The notes beneath the pieces were generated by a model, which searched no databases, was not told where the DNA came from, and saw nothing but the letters and a program-made list of their open reading frames with translations. Below, one piece after another: positions 1 through 10,636 of a DNA stretch of 64,000 nt (within the stretch, counting starts at the first letter, position 1; every line of letters begins with the position of its first letter). Position numbers and translations under genes: made by a program. This stretch comes from Daucus carota subsp. sativus (lineage: Eukaryota; Streptophyta; Magnoliopsida; Apiales; Apiaceae): NCBI RefSeq assembly GCF_001625215.2, contig NC_030386.2, positions 23,654,545 to 23,718,544 of the forward strand. Reading direction: 5' to 3'.

Positions 1-1714
1 TGTGCCCGACGCTTACCAAAAATTAAGTGTCAAGCCCTCTTACATCACAGTGTGTGTTCATGTCTTTGTTTGGTTGTACATACCATCATGATTCTCCATC
101 AATCTGGAATTAAATGGTTATTATTTTAAGCTGCTTTGAGACATAATATCCCCATTTTAAATATACAAATGTATTTATTTCAATTGAAGAGAGCATGTGT
201 AATTGATATCATTCAGCTTATTGTTGTTCCCTTTTGGTGAGGTTCGAGTCAAATCATTCCAGAATGCGCATGAAGAAAGTTTGAGCTAGAATCTGTTTAT
301 AATATTTCATTAGTATTATTTCTTCTTCTTCTAAATATACATCTAGGTTCAAATATATATATATATGAACTGTAGAAGTTCAATCAATTGTATTTTTGGT
401 TACCTAAGATGAATTATGGTTTTCGTTTTTTCTATTTCTTTTTTGTAATGCAATTAAATAATTTTAGGTGAAACAATATCATCCAACAATGACTTGTTTT
501 TGTTACTATCCTTGTTAAAAGAGGGATATTGCTATTCTCTTAATAATTTTTCTGATAAGAAATTGTGTAATAACATTTATGTGCAGTTTGCAGCAAAGAT
601 CTGTCTTTTGACTTCATTCAGAGATACTTGTTTTATTGAAATTGTTCCTCAGTATCAGGAAGCTAAAAGAGGTAAGAGTGGCAAACTGCTATTAGTATAA
701 ATAATTAATGTTCTTTAGATAAATTGTGATTACCTGGTAAAGTTGAATGAGCTATATTATATCTTTATTTGACAATTTGCACAAGAACTCCTTAGTCAAA
801 TACTTTCTAATACCCCATAAAATATATTTTGTACAAATGTAATGTGAATTCCGAATTTATGATTGTACAAACCAACAGAAGCTCTTATATGAACCACAAC
901 TGATCACAACATGCATAATAACTTCTACGCAATTTTGAGTATTGACATTTGATGTTTTTAGAATAAGTAAAAAAATTAGAACAGGCATATACAGTATATA
1001 GAAAAAAAATTGGGTTCAGATATTTTAGGTGTTTAGGAAAGGGGACTGACTTCTTGAAGCAATATATGACCTTTGGCCATGAGGGGAAGGGGCCTTGCCA
1101 CTAGGCTATGAACAAATGTGTATGTCAGCATATGAAATTACTTATGATGTTCTAAAAACACAACCTTTTTTTTTCTCTTGTAATTTGAAAATGTTTTCTA
1201 GACCATGACATGTGAAACTTTAAATTGTCTTGGCAAGACAACAATAGTACTTCTTGCCGCCTTAGCAGTTTATAATACTGTTAAGTATGAACAACTGTTT
1301 AAGGTCGTTCGTATCCCCAAAAAATGCAACTCATATGAAAAATGTGAACTATGTATTCTGTAGTAAGCAAGACCGCTTAATTTTGAATAGAATTGGTTTG
1401 CAAATATCTTTCAGTTAATTGTTCGAGCAATAAATTTGGTTGATATATCTTCAATAACACACTTCATTTCTCCTCGTGAAGGCCTGTGGCTGAGTTTTTG
1501 GTCTGAGGTGCATTACAACTCACTGTATGAAATTCAAGGTACATCGTGAATAATTTGGTTGTATGCCTGGATGGAAACATGTATTATTAATTTGAAAAAT
1601 AAATCAATAAACTACAAAATTAATTTAAGCAAGCTATATGACTGAAAGTATTCTCTTTCTTTTGCAGCTGCTCCTGTGCAGCCAAAGCCAAAGAAGAAGC
1701 ACTGGTTGTTCTAG
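1..1714 (+). CDS. OTU-domain cysteine protease (deubiquitinase), 3' part only
   Basis: This is the C-terminal end of an ovarian-tumour (OTU) family deubiquitinase, which cleaves ubiquitin from proteins. Three exons are readable: 587-671, 1482-1538 and 1668-1714. The first starts after a cag acceptor in phase 0 and the joints close in phases 1 and 1. The spliced peptide contains KICLLTSFRDTCFIEI, then LSFWSEVHYNSLYEIQ, and ends in KPKKKHWLF. The His of EVHYN is where the family carries its catalytic histidine. The catalytic Asp/Cys part lies upstream of the window, so 1-586 is read as intron. From memory the C-terminus resembles Arabidopsis OTU9/OTU12-type proteins. The introns (672-1481, 1539-1667) hold nothing else recognised. 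The family call is firm; the subfamily is tentative. Confidence 0.85.
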
Positions 1715-2173
1715 ACGGTTATATTCTGCGGAGTGTGTTTTACGAAAAGATTACTTCAACATTAATATATGACTTTTACTAAGATATACATGAACTAGAT
1801 GATCGAAATATAGAATGTACTGTACAGTTTTGTATGATAGTTTGAGTTCAGATTGTTTTTGCATCCATATTAGTAGAAACTAATCATAGCCTACAATGTT
1901 TGTGAAATTGTTGCCCAGTCGTGACTCTGCATCTGGGATTGTGGCTGTTCGGTAAAAAATTTCTGTACAAAATTACTTTTTAAAATACAGATACTTAAGT
2001 GCTGTTTAGCAATACTTATATTTAAGAAATAATTTTCTACATATTCCTCAGCATACTTAAAAACTGCTCTCTATGAGTAATATTCATTTGGAAACCTGAA
2101 ATAAACATTTGAGCTACATCATCCATTTCATTTTTTTTATAGAACTAGTAGTCTAATTACTTTGATGAATCCA

Positions 2174-2460
2174 CAGATAAGGTTCTCATTCTTTGGACTG
2201 TACTCTTTAGATTAGGAGCAACCAGTGGTGTAACTAGTACTCAAATAAAGCAAAGAAAATTAGTAAACAAGGAGCCTAATCACAAGATAGAAAAAAATAT
2301 CGCCCTTTCCACGGCTCCACCACTATGTCGATCTTCGATGCTTGCAATTTTATATAGTTAGAAACGAGGAGAATTTTTGCAAGACCTGAAATATTAAAAT
2401 GTCTACTACTTGGCGTCCAAGTACTGTAATATTTTATTCTCGAGTCTTGACTACCACTCA
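2174..2460. repeat. Diverged inverted repeat, left arm
   Basis: This stretch reappears in reverse complement at about 6170-6442. The best-conserved block is 2246-2288, which matches the complement of about 6325-6365 almost base for base; the rest is patchier, roughly 70-80% by eye. The two arms enclose the first UGT gene and the HIPP gene. Either two copies of one old repeat family sit in opposite orientation, or this is a trace of a local inverted duplication. Confidence 0.6.
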
Positions 2461-2498
2461 AACCTCCCATGCATATGTGCCTACATATATTGGAAACT

Positions 2499-2577
2499 TG
2501 GGTACGGTCGTATGGACCCGAAATCGATCGAATTCTTAAAATGAACACGGCCCGTTACCCGAAATTGTCACCCCTAC
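2499..2577 (-). repeat. Fragment of a CGGGT-rich hAT-like repeat
   Basis: Read on the minus strand it begins GTAGGGGTGACAATTTCGGG and continues with the 'cgggtaacgggccgtgttc' theme. The same beginning is seen at 10072. It is only an end fragment, lying about 30 bp upstream of the TATA box of the first UGT gene. Confidence 0.5.
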
Positions 2578-2604
2578 TTGTGAAGGTGTTCAAGAGTACC
2601 CCTG

Positions 2605-2613
2605 TATATATAT
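2605..2613 (+). promoter_or_regulatory. Probable TATA box of UGT1
   Basis: TATATATAT lies about 45-53 bp before the UGT1 ATG. The second UGT gene has a matching TATATATGATA stretch at a similar distance from its own ATG, and both leaders end in CTGAGATATGGAC. This suggests the core promoter was copied with the gene. Confidence 0.5.
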
Positions 2614-2657
2614 GATATTAAGGCTCTAGTTAGCAATACTAAAACAAAGTCTGAGAT

Positions 2658-4138
2658 ATGGACACCCTTGGACATGTATTGGCTGTACCACTCCCAGCAC
2701 AAGGCCATGTCATTCCAATGATGGAGCTTGCCAAGAAACTTGCTCGCCATGGTTTCAAAGTTACGTTTGTAAACACCGACTTCATCCAAACTTTACTCAC
2801 TAATTCATCGACGAAAAATGAGTATTATGGAAATGATGAGGATGGGATTCGCCAGGTCTCAATTCCAGATGGACTTGAACTTGGTTACACCAGGACTGAT
2901 TTTGGACGATTAACTGAAGCGATACGGAGAGTGATGCCTCAAAAGCTAGCGGAGCTCATTGATAAGATGAACAATGATGATATGAAGATCAAATGTGTTT
3001 TTGCTGATAATTGTATGAGCTGGGCTTTGGGAGTAGCAAAGAAGATGGGAATCAAGGGAGTCGCGTTCTGTTCTTCACCAGTTACAACCCTGGCCTTGTT
3101 TTCTACTATTCCGAAGCTGATAAATGATGGAATTATAGACAGAAATGACGGTGAGCTCTCATCATATGGATTGTTATGTCACGACTTGTTGTTTTATTTC
3201 TGTATTATTATGTCGTGGATAGAGCTTCAACTGATCTCAATTTTACGTAATATGCAGGAAGCATAATAAGGCAACAACAGGCTCATTTGTCACCCACAAT
3301 GCAATCCATGAGTACTGCAACGTTTCCATGGGTATGCTTTACTGATATGGCATTGAGAGAAAGTGCTTTCAAATATTTTGTTACCATAACTGAAGACTTG
3401 AAAAACGCGGACTTAGTAATATCCAATTCGTCTGATGAGCTGGAGCCTGATACGTTTGCATCGTTTCCAGACTTGTTGCCAGTAGGTCCACTGTCGGCAA
3501 GCAACAGGCAGGGAAATCAGGGAGGCAATTTTTGGCCTGAAGACATGGCCTGCTTGCCATGGCTTGATCAACAACCGGCCTGCTCTGTCATTTATGTTGC
3601 ATTTGGAAGCTCCACAATTCATGATAAAAAACAAGTGGAAGAAATTGCTTTAGGACTTGAACTAACAGGCAGGCCTTTCCTTTGGGTTCTGCGTCCAAGT
3701 ATGTATCAGAAAGGAAATGAAGAATTTGCCTTTTGTAAAGAGCAATTGGAGCGCCGTGGCAGAGTGGTCAGTTGGGCACCCCAGGAGAAAGTTCTACGCC
3801 ATCCGTCTGTGGCCTGTTTCATGAGCCATTGTGGATGGAATTCTACGATGGAAGGTATAAGCAACGGAGTACCTTTCCTGTGCTGGCCCTACTTTGCTGA
3901 TCAGTTTCTCAACGAGCGCTTCATTTGTGAGGCTTGGAGGGTTGGATTGGGACTTGAGAAAGATGAAAGTACTGGCATAGTCAGGAAAGATGAAATACTC
4001 AACAAAATTAATCAGGTACTTAGTAACACTAGTTATAAATCAAGGGCTATGCATATGAAAGAGAAGCTTGTGAAAAGCGTCAATGAAGGTAGCTCACGCA
4101 AGAACTGGAACCATATCGTTGAATGGATCAAAAATTGA
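2658..4138 (+). CDS. UDP-glycosyltransferase, UGT83A1-like (UGT1)
   Basis: Family 1 plant glycosyltransferase, expected to be cytosolic and to move glucose from UDP-glucose to a small-molecule acceptor. Exons are 2658-3150 and 3258-4138 (phase 1 joint), giving 457 residues, normal for the family. The N-terminal acceptor domain carries the catalytic His17 in PAQGH and the partner Asp117 in CVFADNC. The PSPG donor-binding box is residues 337-380, exactly 44 long, from WAPQ to ADQ. It has HCGW, Glu363 in NSTMEG and a final Gln, all typical for UDP-glucose. The single intron splits the gene at the same codon as in UGT2. The subfamily is judged from SIPDGLE, QLSP-like and WAPQ.VLRHP motifs. The acceptor substrate cannot be inferred. 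No defect is seen. Confidence 0.9.
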
Positions 4139-4573
4139 CAGGGAAGGTGAAACTGTCAAATAAAACTTGAGACTTATTTTAATTTTAACATATTTTTCTT
4201 CTTTCTCCTTCTTAATAAATTTCATCGGATTCCAAGGTGCTTATCATACAATCTTGTCAATTGTTGTTCTGTTTCGTATACCAAAATCTTCCATTTGTAT
4301 AATTATCTGCATTTATAACACAATTTATATTTCAGAATCGATATATTGTACCACAGCAAGGGGAAAGGAAAAGTGTCATCATGAACATATTTTTAGCAAC
4401 ATATATTTTCTACTATATCATTTCTTGTTACAGAAGAAAAAAGGGCTAGGGAGAGGGGATCAATGTAGATGTCAAGTAGCATAGTGATTAATTTAGTGGG
4501 AGTAAAGCACAATTACTCTCTTACAAATTAGATATTGATGTATAATTAGTTATGTCCTGGTCATTAAATCATC
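4139..4573. other. Convergent intergenic region
   Basis: A 435-bp AT-rich gap between two genes that converge, UGT1 (+) and HIPP (-). It should hold both 3' UTRs. Nothing else was recognised. Confidence 0.5.
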
Positions 4574-5547
4574 TTACATAATCTGGCATCCAACTGTATT
4601 CTCATCATTGAAATAATCTCCGAGTACCGTTGTTGATGCTGGTGCCTGCACTGGTGGCTCCATCATTATCTGTCCATAATTCTGGAGTTCTGGGCCGCGA
4701 GTATAAACTGGAGCTGCGTTGTAAGGATATACTGCATAGTAAGGCATGATAACTGGACCGCGAGGCGGTTCCACCATGTAGTAATACTGTTGTGTCAATG
4801 TATCTGGACTTATAACTCTGCGTGCACCATCATGAGTTGCGATGCTAGGATGTATGAGAACACCGCTTGCTTCTGGCTGATGGAGTAGTGGATTTACAGT
4901 TCTTAACATTCCCGCGGCACCATGGTTGATGTCTTTATGATCCAATCCCTTATTGCCTGCTCCTTCCTTGCTGACTGCACTCTCTGTGTGTTTGTCAGGG
5001 CTTGTGGCTCTTTGTGTCTCCGCGTGATTCATTTGCTCACCACCAGGGGCAGAGAATTCCGTGTCACTCTTCTTTGATGGAGGCATACGACTCTCCTTGT
5101 TCTCTTTTGTTGCATTTTGATCGTTGTAGCTCCAGATTTCCGCTTGTTTTCCAACTTTCAATAACTTCTTGATTAATTTTTGCGGTTCCACATTTCCTAG
5201 CACTGTCACCTTCGGCTCCACAGTGTCAATTTCAACATTGAGAACCCCTATCGCGAGTTGAAAAATTAGCAGGATATCATGAGGGCAAGAACAAAATATC
5301 TAGCGAACGTGGTCTCAGTACTCCATACCTTCTGTCTTTCGTAGAATCTTCTTAACTTTCTTCTTGCAACCGTCGCAGCAGTGAACTGAAACGTTTAGCT
5401 CCACCTTCTGGAACAAACGCACACAATTTGATTTCAAACGACTAAGTATGAAAACTATACTATGCAAAATTGATTGCAAAAGCAAAGCAAGATTGAGAGA
5501 GAAAATGAATCATGCTTTTCCACCTTTATATCTCCTTCCTTTGCCAT
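4574..5547 (-). CDS. Heavy-metal-associated isoprenylated plant protein (HIPP)
   Basis: Exons on the minus strand are 5547-5524, 5407-5329 and 5247-4574, which close in phases 0 and 1 and give 258 residues. The protein starts MAKEGDIKKVELNVSVHC. It has one HMA fold at about residues 8-75 with the metal-binding CxxC at Cys19-Cys22 (HCCDGC). A long hydrophilic middle rich in Glu, Lys and Pro follows, and the C-terminus is CQIM, a CaaX box for farnesylation. HIPPs are metallochaperone-like proteins anchored to membranes or nuclei by the lipid, and are linked to heavy-metal and stress responses. The position between two UGT genes looks incidental. The first exon is only 24 nt; it is chosen because it supplies the ATG and fits the usual HIPP gene structure. 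Confidence 0.88.
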
Positions 5548-7236
5548 GCAACGGAGGCTCTTAACCAGTAGAAGAGCTTCAAGCGAGAGCTTTTAAGAGG
5601 GCAAAAAAGCTCTGTTTGTTTCTTACAGATTGGAACATTTTTACGTAGTATTTATACACCCGAAAAATATTCATTGGCATCCAATCATATGTTAGTCAAT
5701 TGCTTGGCCAGGAAATTTTATATGGCTTTTCCTCTAATGTATTACAATTATAATTATGTGCCTGATTTACTTTAAGTTCTTGGCCATTGAAAGCCGTCAA
5801 GGACAGCTTAAGAGTAATCAATAAAGCAAGAAAGATGCAAATCGCTACTTTATTTAAATAATTTGCCAAGTACTTTATTCGAATGACTAGTGCGACAAGG
5901 TACCTGTTATGTATTTCCTGCAACATTCTGCGTAGCTCAGATGTGTATTTTACTTGGTACTGTGATTGTGATTTCTGCGACAGAGTCAATTATTTAGCCG
6001 TTCTAAGTAACAACAATGGCAGAACCAGGGAACTAGTTTTGTGATGAATAAAATCGCGCGTTTTAGCATTCTGTTAGCATTCACTGATGATAAACCTTAT
6101 TCACTGATATAAAACTACAGTTCTTAGTTTCTTCGGTGAATAGTTCTTTCATGAAGAGCCTTTCATTAGAACAAAAACCGCGACAATGGTTTGCAGTAAG
6201 ACTCGAACATTCAACCTCAATATGCAAATACAACAGGTCACAACAAAGTTGTACTTGTTTCCAGCAATATAAAATTGCAGATATTTACACAGAGCTAGCT
6301 TATTGGAGGAGGGAATCTATCTTTAATCTTGTGATTAGGCTCCTTGTTTACTAATTTCCTTTGCTTTACAATGAGTGTTAATTACACCACCAGTAGGTCA
6401 TAAACTAGTGTCTATAAATGAAAGAATTAGAACCTTACAGGTGGAATGATCAGACTAATTGGAGTCATTAGTTTTGGAAAAGTGAAATGGACGATGCATT
6501 TCAAGTCTTTTATGAAGTTTGACAAAATGAATAATAGTAGCTGATAGGGGGCAGCTTTTTATGTATGATCAATGCGAATGAGGAATATGTACAAGGTGCA
6601 ACTAAAGAAATGTTCATTCTTCCACTATAGCTATTTCAGTATTTCTTGTGAACATTCATTCTATTTTTTTCTCTTCAACTGGTGCCTTTTTTAATTTATC
6701 AATTAGCTGGGGTTCACAGGTTGGCTTAATTTGCATGGTGGAGATCAATCAGGTTTCGCTATCAGGGGCCAGGGCTCGCTTTGTAGGCTGTAGTCGCTGC
6801 ATCTGTTATTAGTTATCTTACAGGCTAATTTTGCGTTTCTCTTACATTGTTTATAGTATTGTACTGGAGATCTTTCCAGAGCCTGAAGCGTTCTACTTGA
6901 TAATGCATATTTAGAGGCCGACGATCATGGATAGGACTGCTAAAGGCATCAGAGCCTTCAAGCATCTTACGTCGTTTACATTAACTTGTATGGCCATATG
7001 CCGGCCTCAATGAGCAGTATTCTATTGAACAGGGAAAACGCAAGCTAAACAAAAAACAAATACATAAGATGAAATTAAGAAAACATGTATTTCTGATACG
7101 ATAAATAAAAAAGCAAATGCATAATGTTGTGCATTCAGCACTGTTGGAACTCACTGCAGTGTATATAAAAAGTTGACTTGTAAATTGTTTCAAGCTTATT
7201 TTGCCAGTGTCATCTTCACATTTCATAGCTTAATTT
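5548..7236. other. Intergenic region between HIPP and UGT2
   Basis: Holds the HIPP promoter and the UGT2 3' flank. The right arm of the diverged inverted repeat lies at about 6170-6442. No coding region was recognised elsewhere in it. Confidence 0.5.
6170..6442. repeat. Diverged inverted repeat, right arm
   Basis: Reverse complement of 2174-2460, see there. The shared core includes the block read on the minus strand as GGAGCCTAATCACAAGAT, plus a downstream 'gcaattttatat' block and a 'tcgagtctt' block, in the same order in both copies. Confidence 0.6.
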
Positions 7237-8763
7237 TCAGGCAATCACTTGCTCTTCATTAATCCATTCAACGATATTGCTCCAGTTCCTGTAAGAGCTA
7301 CCTTCACGGACACTATGCAGGAGCTTCTCTTTCATATCCATAGCTCTTGACTTGTAAATCTTGTCACCGAGTAATTGATTCACCTTTGTCAGTATTTCAT
7401 GTTTCCTGACTAGACCTGTGCTTTCATCTTTTTCGAGCCCCAATCCAACCTTCCAAGAATCACAAATGAAGCGCTTGTTGAGAAACTGATCAGCAGAGTA
7501 AGGGAAGCAGATTAAAGGCACTCCATTGCTCACACCTTGCAGGGTAGAATTCCAACCACAATGAGTCACAAAACAAGCCACGGATGGGTGTCGTAGAACT
7601 TTCTCCTGGGGTGCCCAACTCACCATCCGGCCACGAGACACTGTTCGCTCTTCAAAAGAAGCTAATCCTTCAGTTGCTTCCTTATCAGTATCTGGACGCA
7701 CAACCCAAAGAAATGGCTTGCCTGTTAGTTCAAGTCCTAAAGCAATTTCTAGAACTTGTTTCTGATCATGACTTGAGGAGCTTCCAAATGCAGCATAAAT
7801 GACCGAGCTGACTGGTTGCTGATCAAGCCATGACAAGCAGGCCAAGTCTTCTGGCCAAAAATTGCCTCCTTGATTTCCTCGCGTGTTGGTTGCCAAAAGT
7901 GGACCAACTGGCAACATGTTTGGAAACGAAGAAAATGTCTCAGGCTCGAGCTCTACTGATGAATTGGATATTATTTTGTCTGCATATCTCAAGTCTTCAG
8001 TACTGGTGACAAAATGCTGAAAAGCACTTCTTCTCAAGTCCATATCAGTAAAGCAAACCCATGGAAATGTTTCAGTACTTATGGCTGGCATTTTTGGTGA
8101 CAAATGAACTTCTTGTTGTCTCAATATGCTTCCTGCATCGTTACATAGTCAATTTCATTGGAGATCAGTTTAACAGAGTATTTAAAGATAATATGATCAG
8201 AAGCAAGTGCAAAAAAGTGTCATCACATTACAATACACAATTGCAACAAAACATCAAGAAGATGAGAGCTAACCATCATTGCTGTTTATGATTCCATCAC
8301 TTATCAGCTTTGGAATAGTAGAAAATAAGGCCAGGGATGTAGCTGGTGCAGGACAGAAGGCGACCCCCTTGATTCCCATCTTCTTCGCGACTCCTAAAGC
8401 CCAAGTCATACAATTATCAGCAAAAACACATTTGATCTTCATACCATCAGCATTCATCTTTTCAATAAGCTCCTCCAGCTTTTGAGGCATCACTCTCTGC
8501 ATCGCTTCACTTAATCGTCCAAAATTAGTCCTGGTGTCGCCAAGTTCAAGTCCATCCGGAATTGAGACCTGGCGTATCCCATCATCATCATCTTCCTCTT
8601 CATTTTTTGTCGATGCATTCATGACTACAGTATGAATGAAGTCAGTGTTTACAAATGTGACTTTGAAACCATGGCGAGCAAGTTTCTTGGCAAGCTCCAT
8701 CATTGGAATTACATGACCTTGTGCTGGAACTGGTATAACCAAAACATGTACAAGGGTGTCCAT
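7237..8763 (-). CDS. UDP-glycosyltransferase, UGT83A1-like (UGT2)
   Basis: Paralogue of UGT1 on the opposite strand. Exons are 8763-8274 and 8132-7237 with the same phase-1 intron, giving 461 residues. It keeps the catalytic His17 (PAQGH) and Asp116 (VFADNC) and a 44-residue PSPG box at 336-379 ending in ADQ. An acidic run EEEDDDD at residues 55-61 replaces the EYYGNDED of UGT1. Two changes stand out in the PSPG box. The usually conserved Glu after NSTL is Gln362 (codon CAA), and the usual WP is FP. In solved plant UGTs that Glu contacts the ribose of the UDP-sugar, so donor binding may be altered; this is inference. The reading frame is intact and the leader resembles that of UGT1, so the gene may still be expressed. 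Confidence 0.88.
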
Positions 8764-8818
8764 ATCTCAGACGTTGTTCGTATTGCTTTCTGCTTCTCCT
8801 CCCTTGTTCTTGATTATC

Positions 8819-8825
8819 ATATATA
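8819..8825 (-). promoter_or_regulatory. Probable TATA box of UGT2
   Basis: TATATAT on the minus strand, about 56-62 bp upstream of the UGT2 ATG. It is similar in spacing and flanks to the UGT1 TATA box. Confidence 0.45.
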
Positions 8826-9044
8826 GGACTACTACCCTTGGGATGAAATAGACATTTTGTTTGGTCCCCAAGTATCTATAATTGTAGGCTGCAATTGGCA
8901 AGAAGTCAAAGGAAGGGTATTCAATGCAAAGAGCTGATCTTTCTCTACTGGATGTAACTTGTAAACAATTAGTTTATTGTACATAATACACTAGTCAAAA
9001 TGGTCTGCTAGATCATGACAAGTTCTGTGCATACATATATTAAT

Positions 9045-9223
9045 GGAATTTTCTCGTCCGCACACGCTAACAACCATTTTTTGATTTGGTGGAGCATTTT
9101 TATTGGCTCCAATCTCATAAACAATGATGTCCCTGTATGCGCAAAAAACATCCACCAATAAAAATATGTCTCCTGAATAAAAGGTTGTTAATGTGTGCTC
9201 ATGAACATATACTAGAAACACCC
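9045..9223. mobile_element. Mutator-like MITE, 179 bp, 9-bp TSD
   Basis: Flanked by the perfect 9-bp direct repeat TATATTAAT (9036-9044 and 9224-9232). The ends are inverted: GGAATTTTCTCGTCCGCACA at the left against the complement of ...CATATACTAGAAACACCC at the right, with shared 'acacgctaacaacc'-type subterminal sequence. The size and 9-bp duplication fit a non-autonomous Mutator-type element. Relatives lie at 12273, 47779 (fragment), 51394 and 63567. No coding capacity. Confidence 0.8.
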
Positions 9224-10061
9224 TATATTAATTAGGCTTAATTATTTAAGAGTGGGCAGCACTCAGAAGCTTCCTTTTAGGAGGTCCACGCCCAAGTAAC
9301 AAATGCTCTTGGAGGCTGGAGCACAAGTGATAGAAAGTGTTAAGTGCTGCTCAAGAAAAATGGGTCCATTACTCCATTGCAGCATTTCTACTCTTGGGCG
9401 CCAAGTTGTAGATATATCAGGTTGCTTTGATATGGAGAATCTACAAGGTAGGTTGAAGTCACTGACTAAGCAGAGTTATGATATATACACAATAAAATTA
9501 TCTGAACTTTTGTATATGGATTTATTATCAACCGGTGAAGTATTATTAGAATACTTTACCATTCAGTAAACTTTCTTAGCACTTGTTTGATTTATAAAAT
9601 TAATCTGAAATAGAGACAGACAATGAGAAAGTACAGCTTGTTTCAGCCTTCTCTTTTGAGAGACAAACGAGCATACTAACACTTGACCATATTAATGTCA
9701 AGTCTCAGTATCAATGTGATGTTATGAAGGATAACTGCATTACATCCGTGGAACACAAAAGCTAGTCGCATCAATGTGATCTTACCCTGCAATACTGATG
9801 ACAGTAGAGAGAGTAGACAAAAGTTTAACAAGGGCCAGAGCTGCACGTAGAGAGTATACGAAAAACCTGACTGTGAGAGCACGTGAGAGAGGATCTCAAC
9901 TGCAAGACTCTGGATATCGACGTTATTGTCACCAATGTCTGTTCTGTTGTCAATTTCCTAGAGGATCCAAAGAAGGTTCTCTACATCATCAGAGCTTAGC
10001 TCAGATAACCAACGAATAATGTGCCGCCTGGTTGCCTCCAACAGCTTCTAAGGTCACTGAC
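9224..10061. other. Intergenic, nothing recognised
   Basis: No gene, RNA gene or transposon end could be supported in this stretch. Short open frames lack codon or family character. Confidence 0.4.
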
Positions 10062-10300
10062 TCCCTGGGGTGGCAGTTTCGGGTAACGGTTCGTGTTCGT
10101 GTTAGCAATCGGGTCGATTTCGGGTTAAGCTAAAATCACTTAAAATTGAATAAAACTGAAAATTGAAGTTATTAGAAACGAAATTCTAATTTCGGGTCAT
10201 GTCGGGTCCATTTCGTGTCAAACGGATGATTTTCGGGTCACTTTCGGGTTTTCTCTCAGTAAATCGGATTTCGAGTTCAGGTCAGGTTCGGGTCGTGTCT
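10062..10300 (+). repeat. CGGGT-rich hAT-like repeat (right end unclear)
   Basis: Begins GGGGTGGCAGTTTCGGGTAA at about 10069 and is made of degenerate CGGGT/CGGGTT words on both sides of an AT-rich core. This is the pattern of a widespread group of plant hAT-type MITEs. The left end matches the fragment at 2577. No clean right terminus or target duplication was found, so it is probably truncated. Confidence 0.5.
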
Positions 10301-10636
10301 AATATTGCTTATAAGTTGCCAAGGCACTGGCCAAATATTGAATTCTCATTCTTAAACAAGGACAGATGTTTTTTTTGACCCGTGAAGAAATTGGCACATC
10401 CACCATGTATAAAAGTTTATTTTCCATGCTGTCTCAATATGCTATCAATGGCCGCCACAGAGCAAGTTCTTGTTAAAATTGGATATATGCATCGTTTCTG
10501 TTAAACTTTTGCATGACCCCCCCATGTTTCGTCTTGACCCGATTTGATAATGTTCGACTTGTAAATCCATTAAACTTTTGTCCTGAAGGTAGTGTGCTGC
10601 CTGAATGACATTGAACAAAGTCATTAAATCGAAAAA

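Larger units (their letters stand above)
1715..2657. other. Intergenic: OTU 3' flank and UGT1 promoter
   Basis: AT-rich, no coding potential seen. Its first part should contain the OTU gene 3' UTR. Its second part contains one arm of an inverted repeat (2174-2460), a short CGGGT-type repeat fragment (2499-2577) and the TATA box of the first UGT gene. Confidence 0.6.

Noticed and set aside
4167-4484. Possible small gene between UGT1 and HIPP
   Set aside because: Low-complexity hydrophobic reading of a 3' UTR-like stretch; the frame has no family character.
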